64,000 bases of DNA from Siphonodentalium dalli. Lineage: Eukaryota > Mollusca > Scaphopoda > Gadilida > Siphonodentaliidae. Shown piece after piece: positions 23,152 to 36,101 of this stretch. The position numbers and the translations under genes were made by a program. The notes under the pieces were generated by a model. The model was given only the letters and a program-made list of their open reading frames with translations, did no database searches and was not told the DNA's origin. The DNA lies in the NCBI GenBank assembly GCA_032622095.1, contig CP136062.1:34966918-35030917 (forward strand), read 5' to 3'. Each line of letters starts with the position of its first letter. Within the stretch, counting starts at the first letter, position 1.

Positions 23152-23372
23152 TGAAGGTAGCCCATGTTTCCTCTGTTAATATTCCCATGTTATTATACTA
23201 GTAATTAGATGAAAGTAGCCTGTGTTTCCTCTGTTAATATTCCCATGTTATTATACTAGTAATTAGATGAAGGTAGCCGGTGTTTCCTGTCCTTCCCATG
23301 TTATTATCATTAAATGTAGGTACACCGGTAGTCCATGTTCCCTCTGTTCCTCCCATGTTATTATCATATTAT
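23152..23372. repeat. 58-bp tandem repeat, about four copies
   Basis: Copies start near 23158, 23216, 23274 and 23329 (steps 58, 58 and 55), sharing CCATGTTATTAT and TTTCCTCTGTTAAT. The first two are almost identical and the last two degenerate. The right end runs into the G-tract element. Confidence 0.8.
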
Positions 23373-23384
23373 GCCTATGGGGGT

Positions 23385-23900
23385 CGGGCAGGGGGGGGTA
23401 TTTTTTACAGGCACTTATGCGGGGGGGTGGGTCACTGGGTGGGTGGTTTGGTCGATGGGACTAACAAACAATTTTTTCCGCAACTCAGAACTTTTTTCCT
23501 GCAAGTTTTTTGACTGTTTTTTTCAATGAATTTGGCTTAAAACACCTTAGAATAAGAGAAATAATGTAATTCTAACTGCTAAACTGACTGCAGGCAGTTA
23601 TTGTGTTGTATTTTGTTGCAAATTTTGAAATCCAAGATGGCCGCTGGCAGCCATGTTTTATTGGCCGAATGACCCCAAAATGACCCGTTCCTATTTACAT
23701 GCCAATGTTAACATCCATGACAAATAGTATGCACAGAAATTCATATACAGCTGTTTACAATGAATTCCCCCCGCAAATCTGCTTTAGTGTTAAAAGGGGG
23801 TGGGTGTCCAAAAATGGTCGGAAAAATTTGGACGCATAGTGGGTGGGGGTCCCAACAAGGGTCGAAAGTAAAAAAAAAATTCTGACACCCCCCCCCGGAG
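23385..23900. mobile_element. Element bounded by G-tract inverted ends around one minisatellite unit
   Basis: The left part has runs of G, then TATTTTTTAC, GGGTGGG words and ATTTTTTCCGCAACTC. The right part (23760-23900) is C-rich with A runs in the inverse arrangement. Between them, 23625-23720 is a minus-oriented unit of the CCATCTTGG minisatellite. The same architecture occurs at 34174-35213, which supports a shared mobile family. The end alignment is loose and low-complexity. Confidence 0.45.
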
Positions 23901-24321
23901 GGCATTTACCAGTACAGGTAGTCAAGGGCTCTGTCTGTCCGAGCATATCACCTTGTAACTCGGGTGTTGATTATCAGAGTTTGTTATCTTTTGTCATGGT
24001 GAAAGCACAGGTTGGTACCTACATTAGTTAGGCTAATTATTCAAGGTACCGGTATGTAACTTTGTTCCAAAATGTTGTTGTACGATAAATGTTGATTTCA
24101 TGACAATTACTAGTAGGTGTTGGATATTGATTTTTATCTATAATTGTAGATGTATAGTGCAGACATTTAGCACCTGTGGACCTGGTTGAATTTTTCTGTG
24201 GTTAGATGGATCACATCCATCCTCAAGCTACTTATGTCATTTACTGGCATTTGTTTATAATGTGTAGGGGTAGATCGCTTGAGACCCCACCACAGTTCAA
24301 TTCACATCCGGGTTCTCAGCT
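23901..24321. other. Spacer, no feature seen
   Basis: This is AT-rich DNA with scattered ACCGGTA and ACTAGTA words and no frame or repeat that I can support. Confidence 0.4.
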
Positions 24322-24490
24322 TCAGATTACGATGGCCATGTAATTTTACGATTAAACCGTAAATTCACATTACGATGATGTTGTAATTTTACGATAGTTT
24401 TTCTGTCATAATATTACGATCATTTTGTAAATATACGATCAAATTTGTAAATGTCAGATTACGTTGATCTCGTAATTTTACGACAGTTAC
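24322..24490. repeat. Degenerate ~40-bp tandem repeat built on ATTACGAT / TAATTTTACGA
   Basis: About four imperfect copies carry ATTACGAT (or ATTACGTT) followed about 8 bp later by TGTAATTTTACGA or a close variant. The words are nearly self-inverse (CGTAAT/ATTACG), so the stretch can fold. A partial fifth copy may lie near 24520. Confidence 0.5.
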
Positions 24491-24627
24491 TGATGGTCCA
24501 ATTCCTGCCAACAGTTTCTGTCGTAATATTACAATGAAATTTTTTTGAGTGTATGATCATTTACATATACCGGTATGATTTTTGTAATTATGGTTAATTA
24601 ATCATCAAATCCTACGAAAGATTAACA

Positions 24628-24636
24628 AGCGGGCGC
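24628..24636. repeat. Inverted partner of the left edge of the 11.7-kb insertion
   Basis: AGCGGGCGC is the exact inverse of GCGCCCGCT at 12965-12973. Another 25 bp of foreign DNA (24637-24661) separates it from the resumed satellite, so the inverted pair is offset: terminal on the left, subterminal on the right. Confidence 0.5.
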
Positions 24637-24661
24637 AAATTACGTTTACGTATCATCATAT

Positions 24662-27600
24662 TATTCAATGTATATATAATTAATGTATTCTCTACAATTA
24701 TATACTAGTAATAGGTTATAGATCTTAAACAATATCGTGATTTAGCCTAATGTTTGATTATCAGCGTGGCTTGATAACATGGAGGAAACATTAAATTATA
24801 TAATTTGGAAAATGTTTACTACGATCAAGCCGAAAATGGTCTTTAGAATGTTGGGAATCAGCAAATAATAAACAGCATGGGTTATCAAGAGAGCATCTCT
24901 AGTTTAAACGAACTTCAAATACAGAACGTTTGTTTGTGGTTTCGGTTCTAATGCTCCCGACCTAATATGATCACTAGAGAAAGAACCGTGCAGTTCAGAA
25001 TTACCGAACTACACCCCAGCTGAAAATGGGCCAGAGTAACCTCGTAATCAAGCACACGTAGATTTTCAAACGATTGATCGCGCGCGATGGTGCACCAAAA
25101 AACCGTACAGTTTAAACCTGTATGTCGCGTACCGGTATAATAATATGTAAGTTTGTAATTGTTAATTTTTGTTCCTCCCTGGATATAGGTTGGATTTAAC
25201 GTCCATCTGAATAGCAATTTTTTAGAAACAGTTCTTGGGAGTAATCCGAGTTCAGATAAAGTTAACAATATTGAATTTATAGGAATCGAGCTGTCAAGTA
25301 GAATGAAACAAAGTTACCTTAATTTGTTGATTTACATGGTCGAAGTGTTATCCATTGTCCGAAGCATATATAACACATATGGTAGCGAATAGACAGCCAC
25401 CACTTCCAGAAAGAAAACCAAACAATGTCTGAATGTATCACAGGCAAAATGGAACCCCACTCCGTTGTATTGCAGCAGAGGATGTTTTGGGGAAATAACG
25501 TTGATGAGTCATATGACGTAATCGCGCGCGACGTCGTTGATATGTGCTGTTAACCACAAACCTGCCAAATTAGTTATCTATAATGATTCAGTATCCAGAA
25601 AAGGAACAGTGTTTACCGTGGCAGGGATTGTTTAATTAAATCAATGTATTGCAGCCCAAGGTGTATCTAGGTGAAACAAAGGAAATCAAACCATAAAAAG
25701 TAGTCAAACTCAAACTTTAATGTAACTAAATATAATGTAAGAGTTGTCCCTATAAACTGAGTCATTGTTAAACTGTCAAACGTCTAATGATCAAAAGACT
25801 CCTCTAAAGCGGGTGACCAGGAACACCGAGTTCCATATCATATTAGTTTTGTGATACCCATAAACATATGAGCAGAGGGATGCTCGTATCCCGGTTCCAC
25901 AGTAGAGGCCCCCTGTCTTGGATTCCGGTAGTGGAACATCACTAATGGTATCCAGAGCAGTCTGCCTTGCGGCAGTTTACAAATGTCATGATATGAGTAA
26001 CAAAAACATAGAATATACCAGTCTAGACTACCTTGGATTAATCGCTCTTTATCATATTCTCGTATAAAACCCAACGAAAACCGCAGACGCTCTTTATCCA
26101 TGATGTGGCATATTCGCCGGAAACGAACCAACAACATGTATAACTCATGTTAAAATTGGTCGGGCGGATTCCAAATCCTAACTATACCCGTTTATTAGTC
26201 CAGTAAATTTCCAGACCAAATTCCAGCCAATTAAGTTAAACCCACCAAACACCTCATAGGGAGATGAACAAGGGGGAGAATACCAACAAAAAGGGGGGCA
26301 TAGCTATATATGGTCGAAGTTGGCCAGCGGTCCCAGAATATGGACCCGACCTGTCTCTGTATATAGTATACCCAAATACCAAAATTACATGTTATCCAGT
26401 TGATACTTTATAAAGTTATTATCCATAAGTCAAAATCGAGTATATGGATGGACAGACCGACAGACGGACAGATTACTAATATAATAAAATGCGTCCATAT
26501 TCTTTTTTAATTTAAACATATGTTGCACGCGGAGTTTGAGTTTCCGATATTATGCATCACATCTAATGGTATTAACCAATACATACACTTGTTATGCATG
26601 CATGCTAGGGTGGAAATTCCAGATAATCGTAACAATCATGCTTAATATACATAATTTGCATATAAACCGTCGACAACCGCTTTTTGGGTGGTATTGTATG
26701 ATTATGGAGCCAATTATCAGAAAGTAACTACACTGTTCCAAGAGGTAAACATTGCGTTGTTGATTACTCACACTATCGTGGCAAGGTTATTTTGTTATCT
26801 TGTCATCGGAGGTACCGTTGTTCATATATGGAGGATAGCCAATATACTATACCTGTTATTGAAACATAGAATTTAAAGGATTAAGAACCGTTTGCATACA
26901 TTGTTGTATGGGGACAAACCCAGGAGAAAACATAAGTGTTTATATATAGGAGGGACTTAATTTAGTATGTCTATATATACATATACACATTAAATAACAC
27001 AATACAACGCTCTTTATCAATGGGTTTCCTTTATATTCAATGTATATATAATTAATGTATTCTCTACAATTATATACTAGTAATAGGTTATAGATCTTAA
27101 ACAATATCGTGATTTAGCCTAATGTTTGATTATCAGCGTGGCTTGATAACATGGAGGAAACATTAAATTATATAATTTGGAAAATGTTTACTACGATCAA
27201 GCCGAAAATGGTCTTTAGAATGTTGGGAATCAGAAAATAATAAACAGCATGGGTTATCAAGAGAGCATCTCTAGTTTAAACGAACTTCAAATACAGAACG
27301 TTTGTTTGTGGTTTCGGTTCTAATGCTCCCGACCTAATATGATCACTAGAGAAAGAACCGTGCAGTTCAGAATTACCGAACTACACCCCAGCTGAAAATG
27401 GGCCAGAGTAACCTCGTAATCAAGCACACGTAGATTTTCAAACGATTGATCGCGCGCGATGGTGCACCAAAAAACCGTACAGTATAAACCTGTATGTCGC
27501 GTACCGGTATAATAATATGTAAGTTTGTAATTGTTAATTTTTGTTCCTCCCTGGATATAGGTTGGATTTAACGTCCATCTTAATAGCAATTTTTTAGAAA

Positions 27601-30600
27601 CAGTTCTTGGGAGTAATCCGAGTTCAGATAAAGTTAACAATATTGAATTTATAGGAATCGAGCTGTCAAGTAGAATGAAACAAAGTTACCTTAATTTGTT
27701 GATTTACATGGTCGAAGTGTTATCCATTGTCCGAAGCATATATAACACATATGGTAGCGAATAGACAGCCACCACTTCCAGAAAGAAAACCAAACAATGT
27801 CTGAATGTATCACAGGCAAAATGGAACCCCACTCCGTTGTATTGCAGCAGAGGTTGTTTTGGGGAAATAACGTTGATGAGTCATATGACGTAATCGCGCG
27901 CGACGTCGTTGATATGTGCTGTTAACCACAAACCTGCCAAATTAGTTATCTATAATGATTCAGTATCCAGAAAAGGAACAGTGTTTACCGTGGCAGGGAT
28001 TGTTTAATTAAATCAATGTATTGCAGCCAAAGGTGTATCTAGGTGAAACAAAGGAAATCAAACCATAAAAAGTAGTCAAACTCAAACTTTAATGTAACTA
28101 AATATAATGTAAGAGTTGTCCCTATAAACTGAGTCATTGTCAAACTGTCAAACGTCTAATGATCAAAAGACTCCTCTAAAGCGGGTGACCAGGAACACCG
28201 AGTTCCATATCATATTAGTTTTGTGATACCCATAAACATATGAGCAGAGGGATGCTCGTATCCCGGTTCCACAGTAGAGGCACCCCTGTCTTGGATTCCG
28301 GTAGTGGAACATCACTAATGGTATCCAGAGCAGTCTGCCTTGCGGCAGTTTACAAATGTCATGATATGAGTAACAAAAACATAGAATATACCAGTCTAGA
28401 CTACCTTGGATTACTCGCTCTTTATCATATTCTCGTATAAAACCAACGAAAACCGCAGACGCTCTTTATCCATGATGTGGCATATTCGCCGGAAACGAAC
28501 CAACAACATGTATAACTCATGTTAAAATTGGTCGGGCGGATTCCAAATCCTAACTATACCCGTTTATTAGTCCAGTAAATTTCCAGACCAAATTCCAGCC
28601 AATTAAGTTAAACCCACCAAACACCTCATAGGGAGATGAACAAGGGAGAGAATACCAACAAAAAGGGGTCCATAGCTATATATGGTCGAAGTTGGCCAGC
28701 GGTCCCAGAATATGGACCCGACCTGTCTCTGTATATAGTATACCCAAATACCAAAATTACATGTTATCCAGTTGATACTTTATAAAGTTATTATCCATAA
28801 GTCAAAATCGAGTATATGGATGGACAGACCGACAGACGGACAGATTAATAATATAATAAAATGCGTCCATATTCTTTTTTAATTTAAACATATGTTGCAA
28901 GCGGAGTTTGAGTTTCCGATATTATGCATCACATCTAATGGTATTAACCAATACATACACTTGTTATGCATGCATGCTAGGGTGGAAATTCCAGATAATC
29001 GTAACAATCATGCTTAATATACATAATTTGCATATAAACCGTCGACAACCGCTTTTTGGGTGGTATTGTATGATTATGGAGCCAATTATCAGAAAGTAAC
29101 TACACTGTTCCAAGAGGTAAACATTGCGTTGTTGATTACTCACACTATCGTGGCAAGGTTATTTTGTTATCTTGTCATCGGAGGGTACCGTTGTTCATAT
29201 AGGGAGGATAGCCAATATACTATACCTGTTATTGAAACATAGAATTTAAAGGATTAAGAACCGTTTGCATACATTGTTATATGGGGACAAACCCAGGAGA
29301 AAACATAAGTGTTTATATATAGGAGGGACTTAATTTAGTATGTCTATATATACATATACACATTAAATAACACAATACAACGCTCTTTATCAATGGGTTT
29401 CCTTTATATTCAATGTATATATAATTAATGTATTCTCTACAATTATATACTAGTAATAGGTTATAGATCTTAAACAATATCGTGATTTAGCCTAATGTTT
29501 GATTATCAGCGTGGCTTGATAACATGGAGGAAACATTAAATTATATAATTTGGAAAATGTTTACTACGATCAAGCCGAAAATGGTCTTTAGAATGTTGGG
29601 AATCAGAAAATAATAAACAGCATGGGTTATCAAGAGAGCATCTCTAGTTTAAACGAACTTCAAATACAGAACGTTTGTTTGTGGTTTCGGTTCTAATGCT
29701 CCCGACCTAATATGATCACTAGAGAAAGAACCGTGCAGTTCAGAATTACCGAACTACACCCCAGCTGAAAATGGGCCAGAGTAACCTCGTAATCAAGCAC
29801 ACGTAGATTTTCAAACGATTGATCGCGCGCGATGGTGCACCAAAAAACCGTACAGTATAAACCTGTATGTCGCGTACCGGTATAATAATATGTAAGTTTG
29901 TAATTGTTAATTTTTGTTCCTCCCTGGATATAGGTTGGATTTAACGTCCATCTTAATAGCAATTTTTTAGAAACAGTTCTTGGGAGTAATCCGAGTTCAG
30001 ATAAAGTTAACAATATTGAATTTATAGGAATCGAGCTGTCAAGTAGAATGAAACAAAGTTACCTTAATTTGTTGATTTACATGGTCGAAGTGTTATCCAT
30101 TGTCCGAAGCATATATAACACATATGGTAGCGAATAGACAGCCACCACTTCCAGAAAGAAAACCAAACAATGTCTGAATGTATCACAGGCAAAATGGAAC
30201 CCCACTCCGTTGTATTGCAGCAGAGGTTGTTTTGGGGAAATAACGTTGATGAGTCATATGACGTAATCGCGCGCGACGTCGTTGATATGTGCTGTTAACC
30301 ACAAACCTGCCAAATTAGTTATCTATAATGATTCAGTATCCAGAAAAGGAACAGTGTTTACCGTGGCAGGGATTGTTTAATTAAATCAATGTATTGCAGC
30401 CAAAGGTGTATCTAGGTGAAACAAAGGAAATCAAACCATAAAAAGTAGTCAAACTCAAACTTTAATGTAACTAAATATAATGTAAGAGTTGTCCCTATAA
30501 ACTGAGTCATTGTCAAACTGTCAAACGTCTAATGATCAAAAGACTCCTCTAAAGCGGGTGACCAGGAACACCGAGTTCCATATCATATTAGTTTTGTGAT

Positions 30601-32488
30601 ACCCATAAACATATGAGCAGAGGGATGCTCGTATCCCGGTTCCACAGTAGAGGCACCCCTGTCTTGGATTCCGGTAGTGGAACATCACTAATGGTATCCA
30701 GAGCAGTCTGCCTTGCGGCAGTTTACAAATGTCATGATATGAGTAACAAAAACATAGAATATACCAGTCTAGACTACCTTGGGTTAATCGCTCTTTATCA
30801 TATTCTCGTATAAAACCAACGAAAACCGCAGACGCTCTTTATCCATGATGTGGCATATTCGCCGGAAACGAACCAACAACATGTATAACTCATGTTAAAA
30901 TTGGTCGGGCGGATTCCAAATCCTAACTATACCCGTTTATTAGTCCAGTAAATTTCCAGACCAAATTCCAGCCAATTAAGTTAAACCCACCAAACACCTC
31001 ATAGGGAGATGAACAAGGGAGAGAATACCAACAAAAAGGGGGCCATAGCTATATATGGTCGAAGTTGGCCAGCGGTCCCAGAATATGGACCCGACCTGTC
31101 TCTGTATATAGTATACCCAAATACCAAAATTACATGTTATCCAGTTGATACTTTATAAAGTTATTATCCATAAGTCAAAATCGAGTATATGGATGGACAG
31201 ACCGACAGACGGACAGATTAATAATATAATAAAATGCGTCCATATTCTTTTTTAATTTAAACATATGTTGCACGCGGAGTTTGAGTTTCCGATATTATGC
31301 ATCACATCTTATGGTATTAAACAATACATACACTTGTTATGCATGCATGCTAGGGTGGAAATTCCAGATAATCGTAACAATCATGCTTAATATACATAAT
31401 TTGCATATAAACCGTCGACAACCGCTTTTTGGGTGGTATTGTATGATTATGGAGCCAATTATCAGAAAGTAACTACACTGTTCCAAGAGGTAAACATTGC
31501 GTTGTTGATTACTCACACTATCGTGGCAAGGTTATTTTGTTATCTTGTCATCGGAGGTACCGTTGTTCATATAGGGAGGATAGCCAATATACTATACCTG
31601 TTATTGAAACATAGAATTTAAAGGATTAAGAACCGTTTGCATACATTGTTATATGGGGACAAACCCAGGAGAAAATATAAGTGTTTATATATAGGAGGGA
31701 CTTAATTGAGTATGTCTATATATACATATACACATTAAATAACACAATACAACGCTCTTTATCAATGGGTTTCCTTTATATTCAATGTATATATAATTAA
31801 TGTATTCTCTACAATTATATACTAGTAATAGGTTATAGATCTTAAACAATATCGTGATTTAGCCTAATGTTTGATTATCAGCGTGGCTTGATAACATGGA
31901 GGAAACATTAAATTATATAATTTGGAAAATGTTTACTACGATCAAGCCGAAAATGGTCTTTAGAATGTTGGGAATCAGAAAATAATAAACAGCATGGGTT
32001 ATCAAGAGAGCATCTCTAGTTTAAACGAACTTCAACTACAGAACGTTTGTTTGTGGTTTCGGTTCTAATGCTCCCGACCTAATATGATCACTAGAGAAAG
32101 AACCGTGCAGTTCAGAATTACCGAACTACACCCCAGCTGAAAATGGGCCAGAGTAACCTCCTAATCAAGCACACGTAGATTTTCAAACGATTGATCGCGC
32201 GCGATGGTGCACCAAAAAACCGTACAGTATAAACCTGTATGTCGCGTACCGGTATAATAATATGTTAGTTTGTAATTGTTAATTTTTGTTCCTCCCTGGA
32301 TATAGGTTGGATTTAACGTCCATCTGAATAGCAATTTTTTAGAAACAGTTCTTGGGAGTAATCCGAGTTCAGACAAAGTTAACAATATTGAATTTATAGG
32401 AATCGAGCTGTCAAGTAGAATGAAACAAAGTTACCTTAATTTGTTGATTTACATGGTCGAAGTGTTATCCATTGTCCGAAGCATATAT
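24662..32488. repeat. Satellite array, segment B
   Basis: The array resumes at unit position 205. Unit starts are 26830, 29203 and 31575, the last being split by the 3.8-kb element at unit position 914. The first, partial unit carries private variants (GAGGATG at 25488, GGCCCCCTG at 25908, AGGGGGAGAA near 26271, a one-base G change near 26297) shared with the distant unit 47255-49626. The next two units share several variants with each other (CATCTTAATAGC, CAGCCAAAGG, TTGTCAAACTG, AAACCAACG), indicating a local duplication. Confidence 0.96.
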
Positions 32489-32867
32489 GGGCATTTTTCA
32501 AAAAAAGTGGCCTATTTCTGTCCATCACGATTTATTTTTAGAAAAGTTTATTAATGATCACATTTTTTTATTTTGAGATATAATATGGGATGGGGTCGAC
32601 TTGTTGCAGACCCTATATCATCCGATCCTTGATATCTCTACAATCCAGAGGCTCGTAATATGGCCAAAATGGCCAATTATGCCTGTCCCATTTTCCGAAA
32701 TCTCCCCAAATACAGACATTTTTGTATAAAATATGACCATTAAATACCACTTTATTAGACAATTTGCATCATATGTAACACGCCTGATCATAAAATCACA
32801 AAATATGCACAATTTTTACCAAGTCAAGTAACATAATTTAGGTCACAAAACTGTCCCACGATTGGTG

Positions 32868-33472
32868 GTCCCTACTGTTACCAAGAGAGAAACACATAAT
32901 ACAACAGTCCTGGCATTGGCGAATGAGGAAGTGCAAATTGGTTTCCAGTACTACTCATCAATACACATGGCTAAACAACTGTTATCCGCTGGTCGGTGCA
33001 ATTAATTTGCCCGTAATTGACAATATCATTCATCAGACAGGTGAGTACATTGGGAGTGTGTCACTACTGTTACCGATAGATACAGGTCTGTGAGTTTATT
33101 ATTACACAATTGTTTCTCTTCTTAGTTTTGTCTAATGAGATCCCCGTGGGGCAACACATACATTTTGTTACATAACAATGGACGACCGGTGGGAATCCCC
33201 TTTATAAACCCGAAACGTCCCTACTGTTACCGTCCCTACTGTTACCTTTTAAATTGTAACAGTAGGGAACACTTTGGTAACAGCATGGACAAAATTTAAA
33301 AAAAATGGCATGAGTAAGTATTAGTTTGCATGTCGTAATGATTTTGACATCACCATGCTCTGGTTCCTGGCTTATAACATCAATATTTTCACAGATTTTA
33401 CTCATCATTCCTGTCTCAGTCAGATAATGCTGGATGTGGTAACAGGAGGGACATTGCGGTAACAGCAGTGAC
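32868..33472. repeat. Left cluster of a 15-bp motif (eight copies)
   Basis: The consensus is GTCCYTNCTGTTACC. Plus copies lie at 32868-32882, 33060-33074, 33217-33231 and 33232-33246, the last two directly abutting. Minus copies lie at 33256-33270, 33276-33290, 33438-33452 and 33458-33472, in two pairs each starting 20 bp apart. Orientation switches from plus to minus within the cluster. Such subterminal repeats in DNA transposons usually bind the transposase; here the role is inferred. Confidence 0.8.
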
Positions 33473-34173
33473 AATATATTACACAGTTGTTATTTTTGGC
33501 AGTGAAATGACATAATATTTGTATTTCCTTGCAGAACGCCTTCCATTTCTGTCTTCCACACACTCATTTTGATATAGAATGTTTTCTATTATACTTGCTT
33601 GAGATCCAGTAAATGAAAGTATACGTGCTCATTTGCAATGATCAAACATTTTTCACATAAATTCACTTGGGCCAATTCCCATGCCCAACACAAACCCGTG
33701 TAAACTGTCAGATATAGACATATGCACACCTGATCAAGTGGTCCTGCTAATATGCTATGATGCTGGTAGACCTGCTGATATGCTATGATTTCAAAAACTC
33801 ACGAAATTGAATTACTGCGGTCATGCATAAGGTACATGTACATGTATGTGAAAAGTCATTTAATTGTGAGGTACTATACTCTAATTCCAAACAAAGTATC
33901 TCCATCATTCCGCAGCGATTCCATTATTCATCTACGACATACACGAAATATACAGAGTTTACTATAATCAGTATTTAACGAGACCGCTACTCATGTGTAA
34001 ACAAATAGCAATGAGCAAACGGTGTTAACTGGATATTAGCTATCAACATACTAGTAGTAAAAGGTGCATTGTACCATTGTACATGACCACCTGCAATGCT
34101 GCAGACGTCAGAAGTTGTTCATTCTAAACCTGTCTAGTAACCAAATCGAAATTTATTTTAAAGCCAGTTACAG

Positions 34174-35213
34174 CAGGTGGGGGGGGGTCTGCAATTTTTT
34201 TCCGAACACTAGGCGGGTGGGTGGGTAAATCTTTCAGCAGCCCGGCACACATTTTTTCCTGGCCCTGTAACTTTTTTCCTCGAATCAATTGTCTTCAAAA
34301 TGATGGGACATAAGGTTTTAAGAATGCTTCTATTACATGTATGTAATAGGTATGTACTTAACTCTTGGTAGGGGGGTTTGAGTTCACCATCAGTTAATAA
34401 TGATGGATGACACCAAGTGGCAATAAAAAGGTCAGCTTGCTAAATGTTTTCATCAAGGATCAATGCACATTGACACGGAAAGGCTCAGATTTAAATAGTT
34501 CTAATAAAAATGATTTATTCAACCTGATATAAATGAAAACAACACAAAAATAGATTCTTTTAAAAAAATGTGAACTCTTCACTGAACTCTTCAAATAAAA
34601 ATAGAATATTCTAAAAAACATAATAAAATAAAACAAAGGTGTTAGAACAAACTTTGACCGATTTCAACGATATTTGGTATATAGATCTGGGGTCACCTCT
34701 AGATGGGAGTTGCCAAATTTGAATGACTTCTTTATGAAAAATATGGCCGCTGGCAGCCATCTTGGATTTTACTCTTTGTATGACCAAATCCTTTAGCGCA
34801 CTTTGCAGGTTACATTTCTCACCAATCGTCACCAAAACTTCATATTGATCTTCGAAGTGACCTCTAGAAGGGAGTATCCATGTTTTCCCCAAATTTTTTT
34901 TCAAACAAACATTGCCATCTTGGACTTTAAATGTCAATCCACCAGCATACCATACAGCCCACATTTATTGGAGACTTGTTTTGAAACATTAGTCTTGCTG
35001 GTAAATAAAAGAAGGAATGCTTCTATAATCATTATATGGAACATTGATCAGATAAGATCATGAGAACTGAGTAAATAGTCATTTGAAGCAGTTTGGAGGG
35101 GTGGATTCCTATCACAGAATGGGAAAAAAATTAGGGGGTGGTGAGTACCAACAGGGCAGAAAAATAAAAAAGCGCCTAGCATCCGGAAATTTTTTCCTGA
35201 CCCCTCCCCCTGA
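34174..35213. mobile_element. Nested ~1.04-kb element with G-tract inverted ends and two minisatellite units
   Basis: The left end is a G run followed by TCTGCAATTTTTTTCCGAAC and CTAGGCGGGTGGG. The right end, inverted, gives a G-rich run, then TCAGGAAAAAATTTCCGGAT and GCTAGGCG, so the ends match over about 40 bp with many changes. The core holds two units of the CCATCTTGG minisatellite (markers near 34757 and 34914, about 157 bp apart). No target duplication is clear. Confidence 0.5.
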
Positions 35214-35368
35214 TTAGTGGAATTTCAAACAAAACATATTTTGTTCACGATACAACAGATGTACGAATGTATCACACAGTTCTGCAATAATACATCATAC
35301 GAAAAATAAATCCACGGTTATAGTCTGACAACAAATATGAATTGCCAATATGCTATAGTTACGCTAAT

Positions 35369-36101
35369 GTCCTTCCTGTTACCGGAGACCAATTGCGGCG
35401 TGTATGTCATAAATTTCATCAATTGCACCTATATTTGACGATCAGAACGTTAGCTTTTAGTTATCCTATGCCGGATCGCATACTATATTGTGTTGTTGGT
35501 CACATTTGGTATATATGTGTCCTTCCTGTTACTACCAGTCCTTCCTGTTACCAAATGATAGGCTAATATGAATCAGACTATCGTTTAATACATTTTGTTT
35601 CCAGGTCTGGTACGCATTTGGTCCAGTTGGGTCTCGTTCACTTATGGAAAGTGACATTTTGTTTTATTGTTGGAAATAATGTTTCCACAAGTATGTTCAT
35701 AATAAAACTGTCCCTTCTGTTACGGCAAGTGTCTCTCCTGTTATTGGCTTGTCCCATCTGTTACCGTCGAGTTTTTCTGTCGTATCGAGATTAATTTGAA
35801 TTGGATTCCCTCATCCCGATAGAATTGTGGAGTATTTACCTTAATCTTCGGAAAGATATATGGCCATAATCAAACAGAAATGCACACCATTCCAGGTCGA
35901 GAAAACTCGATACCTGGATATCGGAAATTTATGCATATCACATATACATTATCATAACTCGTTATACTCATCATATTTTGGTGTTTATTTTTGCAAATTC
36001 TGATTACCACACAATGCACATGTTGCGTATATGTTATTTTCCACCTCTATATCACTCAAAATCATATTTACAATGAAAAACATAATGGCAACAGTAGGGA
36101 C
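35369..36101. repeat. Right cluster of the 15-bp motif (seven places, one degenerate)
   Basis: Plus copies lie at 35369-35383, 35519-35533, 35538-35552, 35710-35724, 35731-35745 (degenerate, CTGTTATT) and 35751-35765. One minus copy lies at 36087-36101. Spacings of 19-21 bp between neighbouring starts recur and match those of the left cluster, close to two turns of the helix. Confidence 0.75.

Larger units (their letters stand above)
12965..24661. mobile_element. 11.7-kb insertion interrupting the satellite array
   Basis: The satellite stops at unit position 206 (12964) and resumes at unit position 205 (24662), so the array is cut at one phase and only TA (12963-12964 and 24662-24663) is repeated. 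This is the pattern of one insertion event, or of a clean exchange, rather than two unrelated array ends. The left edge begins GCGCCCGCT (12965-12973) followed by a 9-bp hairpin. The inverse AGCGGGCGC lies at 24628-24636, 25 bp inside the right edge. A terminal hairpin, offset short inverted repeats and little or no target duplication recall Helitron2/Helentron-type elements on the minus strand. I see no Rep/helicase, no CTRR end and not the expected TT target, so the class is open. It carries many nested smaller elements. Confidence 0.75.

Noticed and set aside
23152-23372. CRISPR-like array
   Set aside because: The copies are contiguous tandem repeats without unique spacers, in eukaryotic DNA.
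34611-34964. 117-residue minus frame inside the 3.8-kb element
   Set aside because: It crosses two minisatellite units, and related peptide fragments arise wherever that repeat occurs.
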